Source: Candidatus Fluviicola riflensis
Lineage (GTDB): Bacteria; Bacteroidota; Bacteroidia; Flavobacteriales_D; Crocinitomicaceae
Assembly (NCBI GenBank): GCA_002243285.1
Contig: CP022585.1
Location: 1,024,001-1,088,000 of the forward strand
DNA: 64,000 bases
Direction: 5' to 3'
Within the stretch, counting starts at the first letter, position 1. Every line of letters begins with the position of its first letter. The notes below the pieces were generated by a model. It saw nothing but the letters and a program-made list of their open reading frames with translations, did not search any database and was not told the origin of the DNA. The translations under genes were made by a program, and so were the position numbers. This document shows positions 55,635-64,000 of this stretch, piece after piece.

Positions 55635-55840
55635 AATTCATTGATTTTCAGTGTTGCTGTAAAACACCATTCACTGCAAAGAAACAGTAATACCACGTAC
55701 AGCGAAATACGTCATATGCGGTATTTTGGGTGGACGGGAGAAAATTGTCAGAATAAATGTATGGAATGGAAAGTGGGAGTTGGAGTGCGAGTGTGGAGGG
55801 GAAAAGAAAAGCGAATTGAAGTAACGATTCGCTTTTCTTT

Positions 55841-55859
55841 TTGTGCGCACGACTGGATT
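55841..55859 (-). repeat. Second copy of the tRNA-Leu 3' end (att-like)
   Basis: TTGTGCGCACGACTGGATT is identical to the 3' end of the tRNA gene and its first downstream bases at 56009-56027 on the same strand. Adjacent lies a terminator-like hairpin, as for the intact gene. Either the remnant of a tandem tRNA-Leu or an attachment-site scar. Confidence 0.6.
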
Positions 55860-55973
55860 ACATATCCAATAATGTGAGTTTCTACCCAAGCATAGAAGTT
55901 TGAAAATGTTTCACATTTTATTGATCTTTTTTATTTCTCGCATTCTTCAAGCAAGCTTGAAATGGCCTGAAAT

Positions 55974-56002
55974 AAAAAAAGCCCGACACTACGTGTCAGA
56001 CT
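55974..56002 (-). terminator. Terminator of tRNA-Leu
   Basis: On the minus strand AGTCTGACAC, loop GTA, GTGTCGGGCT and seven T, 8 bases after the tRNA. Confidence 0.8.
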
Positions 56003-56010
56003 TCCTTTTG

Positions 56011-56092
56011 TGCGCACGACTGGATTCGAACCAGCACACCCGAAGGCACCACCCCCTCAAGATGGCATGTCTACCAATTTCACCACGTGCGC
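56011..56092 (-). tRNA. tRNA-Leu (anticodon GAG)
   Basis: Acceptor stem GCGCACG / CGTGCGC with discriminator A, D-arm GGTGAAATTGGTAGACA, anticodon arm CCATC-TTGAGGG-GGTGG with anticodon GAG, a long variable arm (TGCCTTCGGGTG) and T-arm GCTGGTTCGAATCCAGT. The length (82 bases) and long variable arm fit tRNA-Leu. CCA is not encoded. Confidence 0.95.
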
Positions 56093-56140
56093 GTGATTTT
56101 TAAGACGGTGACAAATATACGCATTTACACCGCTTTTCAA

Positions 56141-56749
56141 CTATTTGATTTGTAAATCGAGCAACTTTTCTTCGGCAATATAACCTTCCAAACGATCACC
56201 GATAGTCACAGGACCAACACCGGCCGGAGTACCTGTAAACAGTAAATCACCGGTTTTCAGAGTGATAAATTGTGAAACGTACGCAATCAGTTTGTCGATG
56301 GTGAAAATCATGTCGGTTGTATGACCGGTTTGCACCAATTCCCCGTTTTTGAGAAGGGTGAAGGTCAAATCGGCTAAGTTGAGTGCAGTTTTCGGAAGGA
56401 AAGTTCCCAGCGGAGCGCTGTTGTCAAACGCTTTCCCGATTTCCCATGGCAAACCTTTTTCTTTACATGCCGTTTGTAAATCACGGGCAGTGAAGTCGAT
56501 TCCCAAACCGATTTCGTCGTAATAATCGCCGGCGAAATTCTCAGGGATGTGTTTGCCTGCTTTTTTGATCTTTACCACCAACTCGCATTCGTAGTGCAAA
56601 TCATTAGTGAAATCAGGAATGTAAAATGGACTTCCCACAGGAAGCATTGCCGTATCGGGTTTCATGAAAAAAACAGGAGCTTCCGGTAGCGGAGCATTCA
56701 TTTCTTTGGCATGATCGGCGTAGTTGCGGCCAATACAGATTATTTTCAT
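56141..56749 (-). CDS. Fumarylacetoacetate hydrolase family protein
   Basis: The product has 202 residues, the short form of the family. Motifs: KIICIGRNYADHAKEMN, PVFFMKPDTAMLP, LHYECELVVKIKKAG (metal-binding ExE), GLGIDFTARDLQ, KAFDNSAPLG and LLFTGTPAGVGPV. Members hydrolyse or decarboxylate C-C bonds in diketo acids (acylpyruvase, oxaloacetate decarboxylase). The upstream 120 bases contain a second copy of the gene start. Confidence 0.92.
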   Translation of the reverse strand: MKIICIGRNYADHAKEMNAPLPEAPVFFMKPDTAMLPVGSPFYIPDFTNDLHYECELVVKIKKAGKHIPENFAGDYYDEIGLGIDFTARDLQTACKEKGLPWEIGKAFDNSAPLGTFLPKTALNLADLTFTLLKNGELVQTGHTTDMIFTIDKLIAYVSQFITLKTGDLLFTGTPAGVGPVTIGDRLEGYIAEEKLLDLQIK

Positions 56750-56759
56750 TGGATTTTTT

Positions 56760-56870
56760 TTAATCGGGTTTCTCGGCGGAATTACGAAGTGATCGACAAA
56801 GGAGATCTACTTTGTAATTCATTTCTTTGGCATGGTCGGCGTAATTGCGGCCGATACAAATGATTTTCAT
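56760..56870 (-). pseudogene. Truncated duplicate of the FAH gene start
   Basis: The frame begins with KIICIGRNYADHAKEMN, identical in protein to the intact gene 120 bases downstream, with about six silent base changes over 54 bases. It then runs into unrelated sequence and stops at 56760. The DNA divergence at silent sites means that the duplication is not recent. The intact gene starts 10 bases later. Confidence 0.7.
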
Positions 56871-56873
56871 GGG

Positions 56874-57737
56874 TTATTTTGAAAATTTATTTTTGAGCGC
56901 AGCCAGTTTGTCTTCGATGCTGGCATTGTCTTCGGGAACTTGTTTTACAGCTACTGCAGCGCGTTTGGATTGTTTGATGCGCTCCATTTCGTTGCGGAGC
57001 AATTGTTTGGTATAGAGCGGGAAATCAGCATCAAGGATCCAACCGTAATAACCCGGTTCCGATTCACCTATTTCTTCAACGGTCTTACCTTTATGTTTCC
57101 CGAAATTGTACATCACCTGGCCTTTTTCATTAACTGCCAAACGTCCGGCGAAATCGTGCCATTCTACATTGCCCTGGCGCGAGAATTCTGCCAAACCTTC
57201 TACCGTTTTGGCTAAATCCTGATAACGTGTCAGCTGCGCTTTAAACACATCCAGCGTTACGCGGGTATCATACAAGGCATTATGGGCATTCTCCATGTTC
57301 TGCTGACAGTAGAATTGATAAGCCGCCGCCAGTGTGCGTTGCTCCATCTTGTGAAAGATGTTCTGTACATCCACAAACTTGCGCAAACGCACATCGAATG
57401 AATGATTGCAACGCAAAAACTCTTCTGCCAAAACTGGAATGTCAAATTTATTGGAGTTGTATCCTGCCAGATCGGCATCACCGATAAACGCCGCTACTTC
57501 GTCAGCTATTTCGGCAAATTTGGGAGCGTTTTCAACGTCTTTATCCCAGATTCCGTGAATTTCACTCGATTCTTTCGGAATGGGAATAGTAGGGTGGACG
57601 CGTTTGGAATATTCTTCCTCGGTGCCATCAGGGTGAACCTTGATAATCGCAATTTCAACGATACGATCCTGGGTGACATTCACACCGGTTGTTTCGAGAT
57701 CAAATACAGCGAATGGACGTTGAAGAGCTAGATTCAT
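56874..57737 (-). CDS. DnaQ-like 3'-5' exonuclease with DUF3820-like C-terminus
   Basis: The product has 287 residues from the ATG at 57737. DEDDh motifs: FAVFDLETTGVNVTQDRIVE, AGYNSNKFDIPVLAEE, and NAHNALYDTRVTLDVF. The C-terminal part NFGKHKGKTVEEIGESEPGY with WILDADFP matches the small domain found in exodeoxyribonuclease X-like proteins. Proofreading or DNA repair exonuclease. An upstream in-frame ATG at 57764 is less likely because the DEDD domain normally begins close to the N-terminus. Confidence 0.9.
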   Translation of the reverse strand: MNLALQRPFAVFDLETTGVNVTQDRIVEIAIIKVHPDGTEEEYSKRVHPTIPIPKESSEIHGIWDKDVENAPKFAEIADEVAAFIGDADLAGYNSNKFDIPVLAEEFLRCNHSFDVRLRKFVDVQNIFHKMEQRTLAAAYQFYCQQNMENAHNALYDTRVTLDVFKAQLTRYQDLAKTVEGLAEFSRQGNVEWHDFAGRLAVNEKGQVMYNFGKHKGKTVEEIGESEPGYYGWILDADFPLYTKQLLRNEMERIKQSKRAAVAVKQVPEDNASIEDKLAALKNKFSK

Positions 57738-57775
57738 GTTTTTTGTCCAAATATACGTTTCCAAAGGGATAAAAA

Positions 57776-57799
57776 AAAGTCCCGACTAATCGGGACTTT
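57776..57799 (-). terminator. Terminator of the shorter PorE-like gene
   Basis: AAAGTCCCGA, loop of four, TCGGGACTTT, and eight T on the minus strand, 5 bases after the stop. Confidence 0.85.
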
Positions 57800-57803
57800 C
57801 ATC

Positions 57804-59912
57804 TTATTGGGCTTTCAGTTCTACAAACTGGTATGGCCAGTATTTTTCGGTGTTATCTCTGTCTCCGGCAAATTCAGGCCCGGAAACCACAGCAGAAACA
57901 ATTTTCACTTCTACACGATCCTTGTACTTGGAGTTGCGGAAATGCCACACTACTTTTTCTTTCATTTTCTGGGCACGTGTGTCACTCAACTCCTGGTTGT
58001 CTTTAAACGCAGCCGTTGGTACATAAGAAGCTGAAGAGTAAACTTCGATCACGATTTTCTCACGACCGGCTTTCAATTGCTTTTCAACCCCATCAAAGAA
58101 TTTTTTCAATGAACCGTTGGTATCATCAGGTGCATTTTTGTTGTACCCGAAGTTGCGTTTATAAGCCAATGGCAAATAAGCCGGTTTCACAGGAATAATT
58201 GTATCTACTACAACAATAACAGGAGTTGTATCAACAACAGGTGGTTGCACGATTGTCCATTTCTCTGCATCAAGGTAAATCTCACGGTAAATTTCTTCTT
58301 TTTCTTTCGAACAGTCTGTTTGAAGGGTTTCTCTGTAAAACTCCGTAGCGCCGTTTGTGTGGTGGAATACCACTTCGTATTCATGGCAAGGTTCGAGGTT
58401 CATCATGAAAACACCGTCACGGGCACGTGGGTAAACCGTACGTCCCATTTGATCACCGCAATCAGTGCAATTAAGGGAAACGGTCATGTCTTCCGGCATC
58501 GGACGTTCGTTGAGCGTGATGATTTTTCCTTTCAGGATAGCACCACGATTGGGTGTTAAATAATCATTCTGAATTTCGTAGATGTCTTTTTCACCTTTCG
58601 AATCGCCGCGTGTTGAAGTGATGTAACCGCGACGTCCGTCAATGGTTTCAGTGTAGAATAAATCGTCACTGGTAGAATTGAGCGGATAACCCAGGTTGAT
58701 CGGCATAGACCAGTTGTTGTCACCGTCGATCACCGACACCATAATATCAAAACCGCCCATACTTCTGGGGCCGTTACTGGCGAAGTACAAGGTTTTGTTA
58801 TCGCTAGCCATAAACGGTGAATCTTCATCAAATGCGCTGTTGATCGTTGCTCCCAAATTGAAAGGTTTACTCCACGATCCGTCGGGCATTTTCACAACAC
58901 GGTAAATATCACGCCCTCCAAAACCTTCAGGCCGATCAGAAGTAAAATACATAGTACGTCCGTCTGGCGTAACAGCACAGTGTGTCTCCCAGAATTCGGT
59001 ATTGACTTCGTCTACTTTGAATTCCTGAATTTCTTTGAAACGGTTGGTCGAGAAGTCGGAGTAATAAATATCACCGTTGTTGACGATATCCTGATAAACG
59101 TACATACGGCGCTCATCCTGGCTCACGGAAATGGAAGCTTCGTTTTGATCTGCTTTACAAAATTCCAAACGGGCAGGTTCCATCCAGACATCATCAAAAT
59201 CCTTGTAAGAAACGTAAATATCTTCCGGGTAAAAATCGTAGCGTGGGTCTTTGGAATCTTCACTTTGACCTTCTGGCCATGCACGGCGGGAAGTAAAGTA
59301 AATAGCGCTTCCGTCAAATGAAATGACCGGAGAATATTCCGGTGCAGTAGTATTGATCGTATTCCCCAGATTAATGACGTTGACGTTTTTCTTTGGAAAT
59401 TCCATGGATCTTTTGGCATTTGCCAATTGGTCCAATCCCAATTGTGCAGAAGCGGTCAAATCCGTTTTCTTCGGAGCTTGTGTCAAAAAAGCAGTGTAGT
59501 TTTCTTCGGCTTTATTCACATTTCCGGTGCGGTGATAACACTTTGCCAAACGGTACAACACATCAACGGCAGCACTGGTTTCTGTACCCGAGTACATGTC
59601 GTAATTCTTGTCAATATCTTTGGATGCTTTTTCAAGGAAAGGAATTGCCTCGCCATGCAGCGCGCGGCCTTCAGAGATAAGAAAACCCTTACGGTAGTTG
59701 TAATTGCAGTTTTCAGGATTCTTACTGAGAAGTTTGTCTATGATCTTTTCAGCCGCAGAATAATAGCCTTCTTCAAGCAGTCGTGAACTTTCGATCAGGA
59801 GCTTTTCGTCAGAGTAAGTAGCTAGGATATCTTCTAATTTCGCATTAGTATATTGGCCGAAACTAATTGAGCAGTAGGTGCTAACAAATACAAAGAATAG
59901 TAATATTTTCAT
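57804..59912 (-). CDS. PorE-like protein with degenerate OmpA domain
   Basis: The product has 702 residues. Signal peptide (LLFFVFVSTYCSISFG), TPR region (SSRLLEEGYYSAAEKIIDKL), PD40/WD40-like propeller (EYSPVISFDGSAIYFTSRRA; CAVTPDGRTMYFTSDRPEGF; GGFDIMVSVIDGDNNW), a carboxypeptidase-regulatory-like domain (NCTDCGDQMGRTVYPR), and a C-terminal segment related to OmpA_C (NQELSDTRAQKMKEK) that lacks the usual TDxxG. Same order as the T9SS peptidoglycan-associated lipoprotein PorE. Paralogue of the next gene. Confidence 0.8.
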   Translation of the reverse strand: MKILLFFVFVSTYCSISFGQYTNAKLEDILATYSDEKLLIESSRLLEEGYYSAAEKIIDKLLSKNPENCNYNYRKGFLISEGRALHGEAIPFLEKASKDIDKNYDMYSGTETSAAVDVLYRLAKCYHRTGNVNKAEENYTAFLTQAPKKTDLTASAQLGLDQLANAKRSMEFPKKNVNVINLGNTINTTAPEYSPVISFDGSAIYFTSRRAWPEGQSEDSKDPRYDFYPEDIYVSYKDFDDVWMEPARLEFCKADQNEASISVSQDERRMYVYQDIVNNGDIYYSDFSTNRFKEIQEFKVDEVNTEFWETHCAVTPDGRTMYFTSDRPEGFGGRDIYRVVKMPDGSWSKPFNLGATINSAFDEDSPFMASDNKTLYFASNGPRSMGGFDIMVSVIDGDNNWSMPINLGYPLNSTSDDLFYTETIDGRRGYITSTRGDSKGEKDIYEIQNDYLTPNRGAILKGKIITLNERPMPEDMTVSLNCTDCGDQMGRTVYPRARDGVFMMNLEPCHEYEVVFHHTNGATEFYRETLQTDCSKEKEEIYREIYLDAEKWTIVQPPVVDTTPVIVVVDTIIPVKPAYLPLAYKRNFGYNKNAPDDTNGSLKKFFDGVEKQLKAGREKIVIEVYSSASYVPTAAFKDNQELSDTRAQKMKEKVVWHFRNSKYKDRVEVKIVSAVVSGPEFAGDRDNTEKYWPYQFVELKAQ

Positions 59913-60074
59913 TCTTTAAGTTAATCTAGTGAATATCAATGCTGTGAATATAGATAAAACCGGAAGTTTAGTTGCAAGAAAATATTCATTTTTTGCCAAC
60001 GAATATACAATGAAAACTATTTTTTGGTCGAAATGAACGGATAATATGGGCTTTCTGTTCAAAAAAAAAGGCGT

Positions 60075-60106
60075 AAAAAAGGCCGTCAACCTTAGGCTGA
60101 CGACCT
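60075..60106 (-). terminator. Terminator of the longer PorE-like gene
   Basis: On the minus strand AGGTCGTCA, loop, TGACGGCCT and six T, about 20 bases after the stop at 60127. Confidence 0.8.
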
Positions 60107-60126
60107 CCGTATTTTGTATGACCGAT

Positions 60127-62478
60127 CTACTTAACGATCAGGAATTCCGTACGACGGTTTTTCTGGTGGCCTGCTTCTTTTTCAGCGTCGGTTCCCATGC
60201 CTGAAATAGCAGAGTCCGTTACAATCAGTTTCGATTCACCGTATCCTTTACCAATAATCCGGTTGCTCGCTACTCCTTGTGAAACGATGTAAGCAGCAGA
60301 CGATTTGGCGCGACGATCAGAAAGCGCTCTGTTGCTTTCGTCCGTACCACGACTATCGGTATGTGATCCCAATTCAATTTTAATACCCGGATTTTCTTTC
60401 ATGATCTTCACAATTTTATCCAGTTCAACTTTCGCATCCGGACGAATGTTTGATTTGTTGTAATCAAAGTAAATTGGTTTGATATCGATAATTGTTGCCA
60501 AATCGGTTCCAACTTCCATTTTCGTCATCACCGGATTGATCAATGAATTGATGTCGATGCGAGATTCCATTGCTAATTCAAGCGGAACATCATACGTCAT
60601 GGTTACATATCCTTCTTTCTCCAAACGCAGCTGAACATCAAATTTATCGTTACGTTTTTTACCCAATAAAGTGTCACTTACAAATGATCCGTTGCTAAGA
60701 GTGTTGCCATCCAGGATCGATTGGTTGTTGCTTTTGTCGACAATGGTCACTTTCACGTCGCCCAATTCTTTTTTGGTTTTACTGTCTTTAACCGTACCGG
60801 CGAGGTAGTAGATATTTACGATGTCTTTCAAATCGGTATCCAACCACACTTCGCGGTAAACTTCCTGGTATTGTTTTTCGCAATCGGTATCGAATGTTTC
60901 TTTGTGGAATTCCTGTTTTCCGCCTTCATAAGAGAAGATCATTTCATACTCGCGGCAAGGCTCCAAAGAGCTTAAGAAAACACCGTCACGCATACGTGGG
61001 AACACTTTACGATCAAACGGATCACCACAATTGGTACAACGCAATGTGATGGAAACATCTTCCGGAAGCGGTTTTCCGCCAACAGTATTGATTTTTCCTT
61101 TCAACACGGCAATGTTTTTCATGCCGAGGTAATCGTTTTGTACTTCGTAGATGTCTTTTTCACCGAAACCGTCAACTCTGAACGAAGTCAGATAACCTGT
61201 CATTCCGTCAACAGTTGTGGTATAGAACAAGTCATCGCCGGTTGAATTGAGCGGGTAACCAAGATTGATCGGATCTGACCACACGTTGTTTTCATCGCGA
61301 ACGGTTACAAACACGTCAAATCCACCCATACTTTTATTACCGTTGCTTGAATAATACAACGTTTTGTTGTCAACGGCGATAAACGGTGATTCTTCATCAA
61401 ACGGACCGTTAATACCAGGTCCCATGTTTACCGGATTACTCCACTCACCATCAGGTAATTTTACGATCCGGTAAATATCACGTCCGCCAAAACCACCTTT
61501 TCTGTCAGAAACAAAGTACATGTTTTGACCATCAGGTGTTACTGTACAGTGTGTTTCCCAGCTAGCACTATTTACATTACGGTTTTCAAAATGGGTTACT
61601 TCCTGAAAGCGGTTGGTCGAGAAATCGGAGTAGAAAACGTCGCCGTTTCCTTGTGTATCCTGGTACAGGTAGATTCGTCGCTCATCCGGACTTACAGCCA
61701 TTGTAGCTTCGTTCTGAATGGAATCACAAAACTCCATACGTGTCGGCTCTGTCCATGTTCCGTCAAAATCGCGGTAAGAAACATAGATATCTTCCGGCAA
61801 TTGGTTAATGCGTGTATCAATTCCTTTATTGCTGGAACCGTTCAGCCATCCGCGACGCGAAGTAAAGTACAAAGCAGATCCGTCTAATGAAATAACCGGT
61901 GAATACTCAGGTTTTGAGGTATTTACCGTTGATCCGATATTCTGTAGTTTCACTTTGCGCGGAACTTCCATTTGCTTGCGGGCAACGGCACATTGTTCCA
62001 GGTTCAGCTTGGCAAAAAATACAAACTCCGATTTCGGGTTCGAAACCGCGATGAATTTGTTGTAGTATTCTTCTGCTTTCGTAATATTTTCAGCTAAATG
62101 GTAGCAACGCGCCAAGTGATAAATAGCATCTGTGGGAGCGCTTTTTTCTCCGGCAGAATACATATCGAAATTTTTATCCGTACTCAACACCGCTTTTTCT
62201 AACATAGGCAATGCTTTTACGAAATCGCGCGACATTTCAAGGTAAACAAAACCACGACGGTAGTTGTAGTTACTGCTGTTTGGATTCAGTTCCAGCAAGC
62301 GGTCGCCCACTAATCCGGCCTGGTAGAGATAACCCTCCTGCAACATTTGAGAATTTTCGGTCACCAATTCTTGCTCCGAGGAGTTTTTCAGGATATCCTG
62401 CAATTGTTCGTCAGTATACTGAGCAAACGTTAATAAAGGCAGCAGGAATAAGGCTGCAGTAGTAAAAATTCGATTCAT
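60127..62478 (-). CDS. PorE-like TPR, PD40 and OmpA-domain protein
   Basis: The product has 783 residues. Domain order: signal peptide, TPR region (NSQMLQEGYLYQAGLVGDRL), PD40 propeller with repeated phrases (YSPVISLDGSALYFTSRRGW; CTVTPDGQNMYFVSDRKGGF; GGRDIYRIVKLPDG), a CRD (LRCTNCGDPFDRKVFPRMRD), an inserted CarboxypepD-like beta domain (about 550-650), and a full OmpA_C domain (YFDYNKSNIRPDAKVELDKI, SHTDSRGTDESNRALSDRRA, KNRRTEFLIV) with the peptidoglycan-binding Asp and Arg. Probable T9SS anchor to peptidoglycan. Confidence 0.9.
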   Translation of the reverse strand: MNRIFTTAALFLLPLLTFAQYTDEQLQDILKNSSEQELVTENSQMLQEGYLYQAGLVGDRLLELNPNSSNYNYRRGFVYLEMSRDFVKALPMLEKAVLSTDKNFDMYSAGEKSAPTDAIYHLARCYHLAENITKAEEYYNKFIAVSNPKSEFVFFAKLNLEQCAVARKQMEVPRKVKLQNIGSTVNTSKPEYSPVISLDGSALYFTSRRGWLNGSSNKGIDTRINQLPEDIYVSYRDFDGTWTEPTRMEFCDSIQNEATMAVSPDERRIYLYQDTQGNGDVFYSDFSTNRFQEVTHFENRNVNSASWETHCTVTPDGQNMYFVSDRKGGFGGRDIYRIVKLPDGEWSNPVNMGPGINGPFDEESPFIAVDNKTLYYSSNGNKSMGGFDVFVTVRDENNVWSDPINLGYPLNSTGDDLFYTTTVDGMTGYLTSFRVDGFGEKDIYEVQNDYLGMKNIAVLKGKINTVGGKPLPEDVSITLRCTNCGDPFDRKVFPRMRDGVFLSSLEPCREYEMIFSYEGGKQEFHKETFDTDCEKQYQEVYREVWLDTDLKDIVNIYYLAGTVKDSKTKKELGDVKVTIVDKSNNQSILDGNTLSNGSFVSDTLLGKKRNDKFDVQLRLEKEGYVTMTYDVPLELAMESRIDINSLINPVMTKMEVGTDLATIIDIKPIYFDYNKSNIRPDAKVELDKIVKIMKENPGIKIELGSHTDSRGTDESNRALSDRRAKSSAAYIVSQGVASNRIIGKGYGESKLIVTDSAISGMGTDAEKEAGHQKNRRTEFLIVK

Positions 62479-62491
62479 TGATTTGTTAATT

Positions 62492-62524
62492 AAAAAGACC
62501 CACTTTATTCATTGCGTGGGTCTT
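62492..62524 (-). terminator. Terminator of the E2 gene
   Basis: AAGACCCAC, loop of 12, GTGGGTCTT on the minus strand followed by TTT, 20 bases after the stop at 62545. It separates the E2 gene from the PorE-like gene. Confidence 0.75.
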
Positions 62525-62544
62525 ACGAAATTAATGATTATATG

Positions 62545-63912
62545 TTACAATTCACGGTTAACGTCAAATTGCTCAAGGTAATCGGCTACCCGTCGCACAA
62601 ATTGCCCACCCAACGCTCCGTCAACCACACGGTGGTCATATGAGTGCGAGAGGAACATTTTATGTCTGATTCCGATGAAGTCACCATGTGCTGTTTCGAT
62701 CACTGCCGGCATTTTTCGGATAGCTCCCAAAGCCATAATCGCTACCTGCGGCTGATTGATGATCGGAGTTCCCATTACGTTACCGAAAGTTCCCACATTG
62801 GTTACGGTATACGTACCGCCCTGGATGTCTTCCGGTTTCAATTTGCCATCGCGGGCATTGCGTGCCAGTTCATTCACTGATTTCGCAATTCCGGTAAGGT
62901 TCATGCGGTCGGCATTTTTGATCACCGGTACGATCAGGTTACCTGAAGGAAGAGCGGTTGCCATTCCGATATTGATGTCTTTTCGTTTGATGATGCTGGT
63001 TCCTGAAACAGAAACATTGATCATCGGGAAATCTTTGATCGCTTTTACGATTGCTTCCATGAAAATAGGCGTAAACGTCAGGTTTTCACCTTCGCGCTTT
63101 TCGAAATCCTTTTTCATTTTGTTTCTCCAGTTCACAATATTGGTAACGTCGGCCTCTACATAAGAAGTAACGTGGGGAGAAACGTGTGTCGACATCACCA
63201 TGTGATCGGCAATAAGCTTGCGCATGCGGTCCATCTCAATGATCTCATCACCCGGATTGGCTGTAACAACCGGTTCTTTGATATTCGATAAGAATGAAGA
63301 ACCATTGCTAGCAGCAGGAGCTGCTGCCGGAGTAGGAGTTGAAGCTGGTTGCTGAACAGGAGCCGCTGCCGGAGTTGCCACTGTTACACCACCGCCTTCG
63401 ACGCGTGTATCGATGTACGATAAAATATCTTTTTTGGTAACACGACCACCTAAACCGGAACCACCAAGGGTTTCCAATTCAGCCATGCTTACACCTTCTT
63501 TTTCTGCAATGCTGCGTACAAGCGGTGAGTAAAATTTACCCGAATCACCTGATTTTTCAAGAACCGGCGCTTGCCCGTTTGCCAGCGTTTGTGCTGCCAC
63601 AACAGTTTCTGCTACTACTTCAACAGGAGTTGCCTGTGTTGTTACAGGAGCGCTCACCGGAGCACTGTCACCATCCGTAGAAATGATCGCAATCACATCA
63701 CCTACCTGCGCTACCTGGTCTTTTGCAAATAATTGCTGAACAAGTACGCCTGCCGCTTCCGAAGGAAGTTCGTTGTCTACTTTGTCGGTAGCTACTTCAA
63801 CCAACGGTTCGTCAAGCGCAACGCTGTCACCGATGTTTTTTAACCAATTAGTAATGGTTGCTTCTGTTACACTTTCTCCCATTTTAGGAAGACGAATCTC
63901 AATTTGTGCCAT
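62545..63912 (-). CDS. 2-oxo acid dehydrogenase E2 (dihydrolipoyl acyltransferase)
   Basis: The product has 455 residues from the ATG at 63912 (MAQIEIRLPKMGESVTEA). Lipoyl domain with the lipoylated Lys in EVATDKVDNE, a Pro/Ala/Val-rich linker, a peripheral-subunit-binding domain (YSPLVRSIAEKEGV, GGRVTKKDILSYID), a second Ala/Pro linker, and the catalytic domain ending with SHSYDHRVVDGALGG (catalytic His and Asp). Which complex it serves (branched-chain, 2-oxoglutarate or pyruvate) cannot be decided without its partners. A start at 63948 would overlap the promoter -7 element. Confidence 0.95.
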   Translation of the reverse strand: MAQIEIRLPKMGESVTEATITNWLKNIGDSVALDEPLVEVATDKVDNELPSEAAGVLVQQLFAKDQVAQVGDVIAIISTDGDSAPVSAPVTTQATPVEVVAETVVAAQTLANGQAPVLEKSGDSGKFYSPLVRSIAEKEGVSMAELETLGGSGLGGRVTKKDILSYIDTRVEGGGVTVATPAAAPVQQPASTPTPAAAPAASNGSSFLSNIKEPVVTANPGDEIIEMDRMRKLIADHMVMSTHVSPHVTSYVEADVTNIVNWRNKMKKDFEKREGENLTFTPIFMEAIVKAIKDFPMINVSVSGTSIIKRKDINIGMATALPSGNLIVPVIKNADRMNLTGIAKSVNELARNARDGKLKPEDIQGGTYTVTNVGTFGNVMGTPIINQPQVAIMALGAIRKMPAVIETAHGDFIGIRHKMFLSHSYDHRVVDGALGGQFVRRVADYLEQFDVNREL

Positions 63913-63945
63913 ATCAATCGTGAACGGTTCTCTTAAAAGTTCGCA

Positions 63946-63953
63946 CAAAAATA
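63946..63953 (-). promoter_or_regulatory. Candidate -7 element of the E2 gene
   Basis: CAAAAATA on the + strand is TATTTTTG on the minus strand, a match to TAnnTTTG, 34 bases before the ATG at 63912. At the -33 distance there is TTTC, not TTTG. Confidence 0.4.
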
Positions 63954-64000
63954 AGCTAAAATTTAATGTGTGAAAGCATTAAAATATTGTTTAATTGTGT

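Larger units (their letters stand above)
55635..56010. other. Intergenic region with duplicated tRNA 3' end
   Basis: No gene in 376 bases; the open frame on the + strand at 55641-55877 is not credible. It contains a 12-bp hairpin (AGAAAAGCGAAT / ATTCGCTTTTCT, 55805-55838), a copy of the tRNA-Leu 3' end at 55841-55859, and the tRNA terminator at 55974. Confidence 0.6.

Noticed and set aside
55641..55877. + strand ORF between T9SS gene and tRNA
   Set aside because: It covers a terminator hairpin and the tRNA fragment and has a low-complexity product.

Overview
The window looks like a chromosomal segment of a free-living Bacteroidota bacterium, most likely Flavobacteriales and possibly close to Crocinitomicaceae/Fluviicola. 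The grounds are a PorP/SprF protein, two PorE-like proteins, T9SS sorting domains, sterol-desaturase and lipoprotein families typical of the phylum, weak Shine-Dalgarno signals, and promoters of the Bacteroidota TTTG / TAnnTTTG type. The assignment rests on recalled families, not on a search.

Positions 1-14.9 kb hold an RHS polymorphic-toxin locus. A giant secreted partner protein (its 5' end lies outside the window), a 239-aa secreted protein and a 2539-aa RHS protein follow each other tightly on the + strand. The RHS protein ends in a variable C-terminal domain with AT-rich codons. A small membrane protein, the probable cognate immunity protein, starts 3 bases later, followed by a parvulin-like protein and a small Cys-rich secreted protein.

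Positions 15-23.1 kb form an AT-rich accessory array. After a DDE transposase there is a run of short + strand genes: lipoproteins, small membrane proteins, a YwqK/MORN-like protein, a DUF2019-like protein and a DUF4160 / DUF2442-XRE pair. The run is punctuated by copies of a repeat of about 151 bp (three full, one longer variant, one left-end stub). The repeat has about 50-bp inverted ends built from paired motifs of the type GGTGGTCA(N)5-6CCGGAAT and begins TG and ends CA, as a non-autonomous IS21-like element would. Short C-terminal remnants of lost proteins follow the copies, and then a small immunity-like gene. I read this as a cassette-like archive of orphan toxin tips and immunity genes in which the repeat supplies recombination homology.

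Positions 23.1-34.2 kb are mostly minus-strand chromosomal genes: a 3D-domain protein, an SdiA-regulated-like protein, a glycosyltransferase, a zinc-dependent phospholipase C-like protein, ComB, a DUF3817-like protein, GT2, a polysaccharide deacetylase, a T9SS cargo protein, a lipoprotein and an SRPBCC protein. Positions 34.3-46.3 kb hold a lipocalin-like lipoprotein, uvrB, a TerC family gene, porP plus a tiny T9SS type-B domain protein, a large lipoprotein, a TPR/vWA pair, a coiled-coil membrane protein and a sterol desaturase. Positions 46.3-56.1 kb hold a lectin plus PI-PLC protein, a coiled-coil membrane protein, a nuclease-ImmA/IrrE fusion beside a tiny Cys-rich gene, a SulP transporter, a T9SS propeller protein and tRNA-Leu(GAG). 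Positions 56.1-64 kb hold a fumarylacetoacetase-family enzyme, a DnaQ-like exonuclease, two paralogous PorE-like proteins and a 2-oxoacid dehydrogenase E2.

Intergenic DNA is unusually structured. It contains two long imperfect palindromes, tandem hairpins with compensatory changes, paired operator-like palindromes, near-identical terminators after different genes, and a second copy of the tRNA 3' end.
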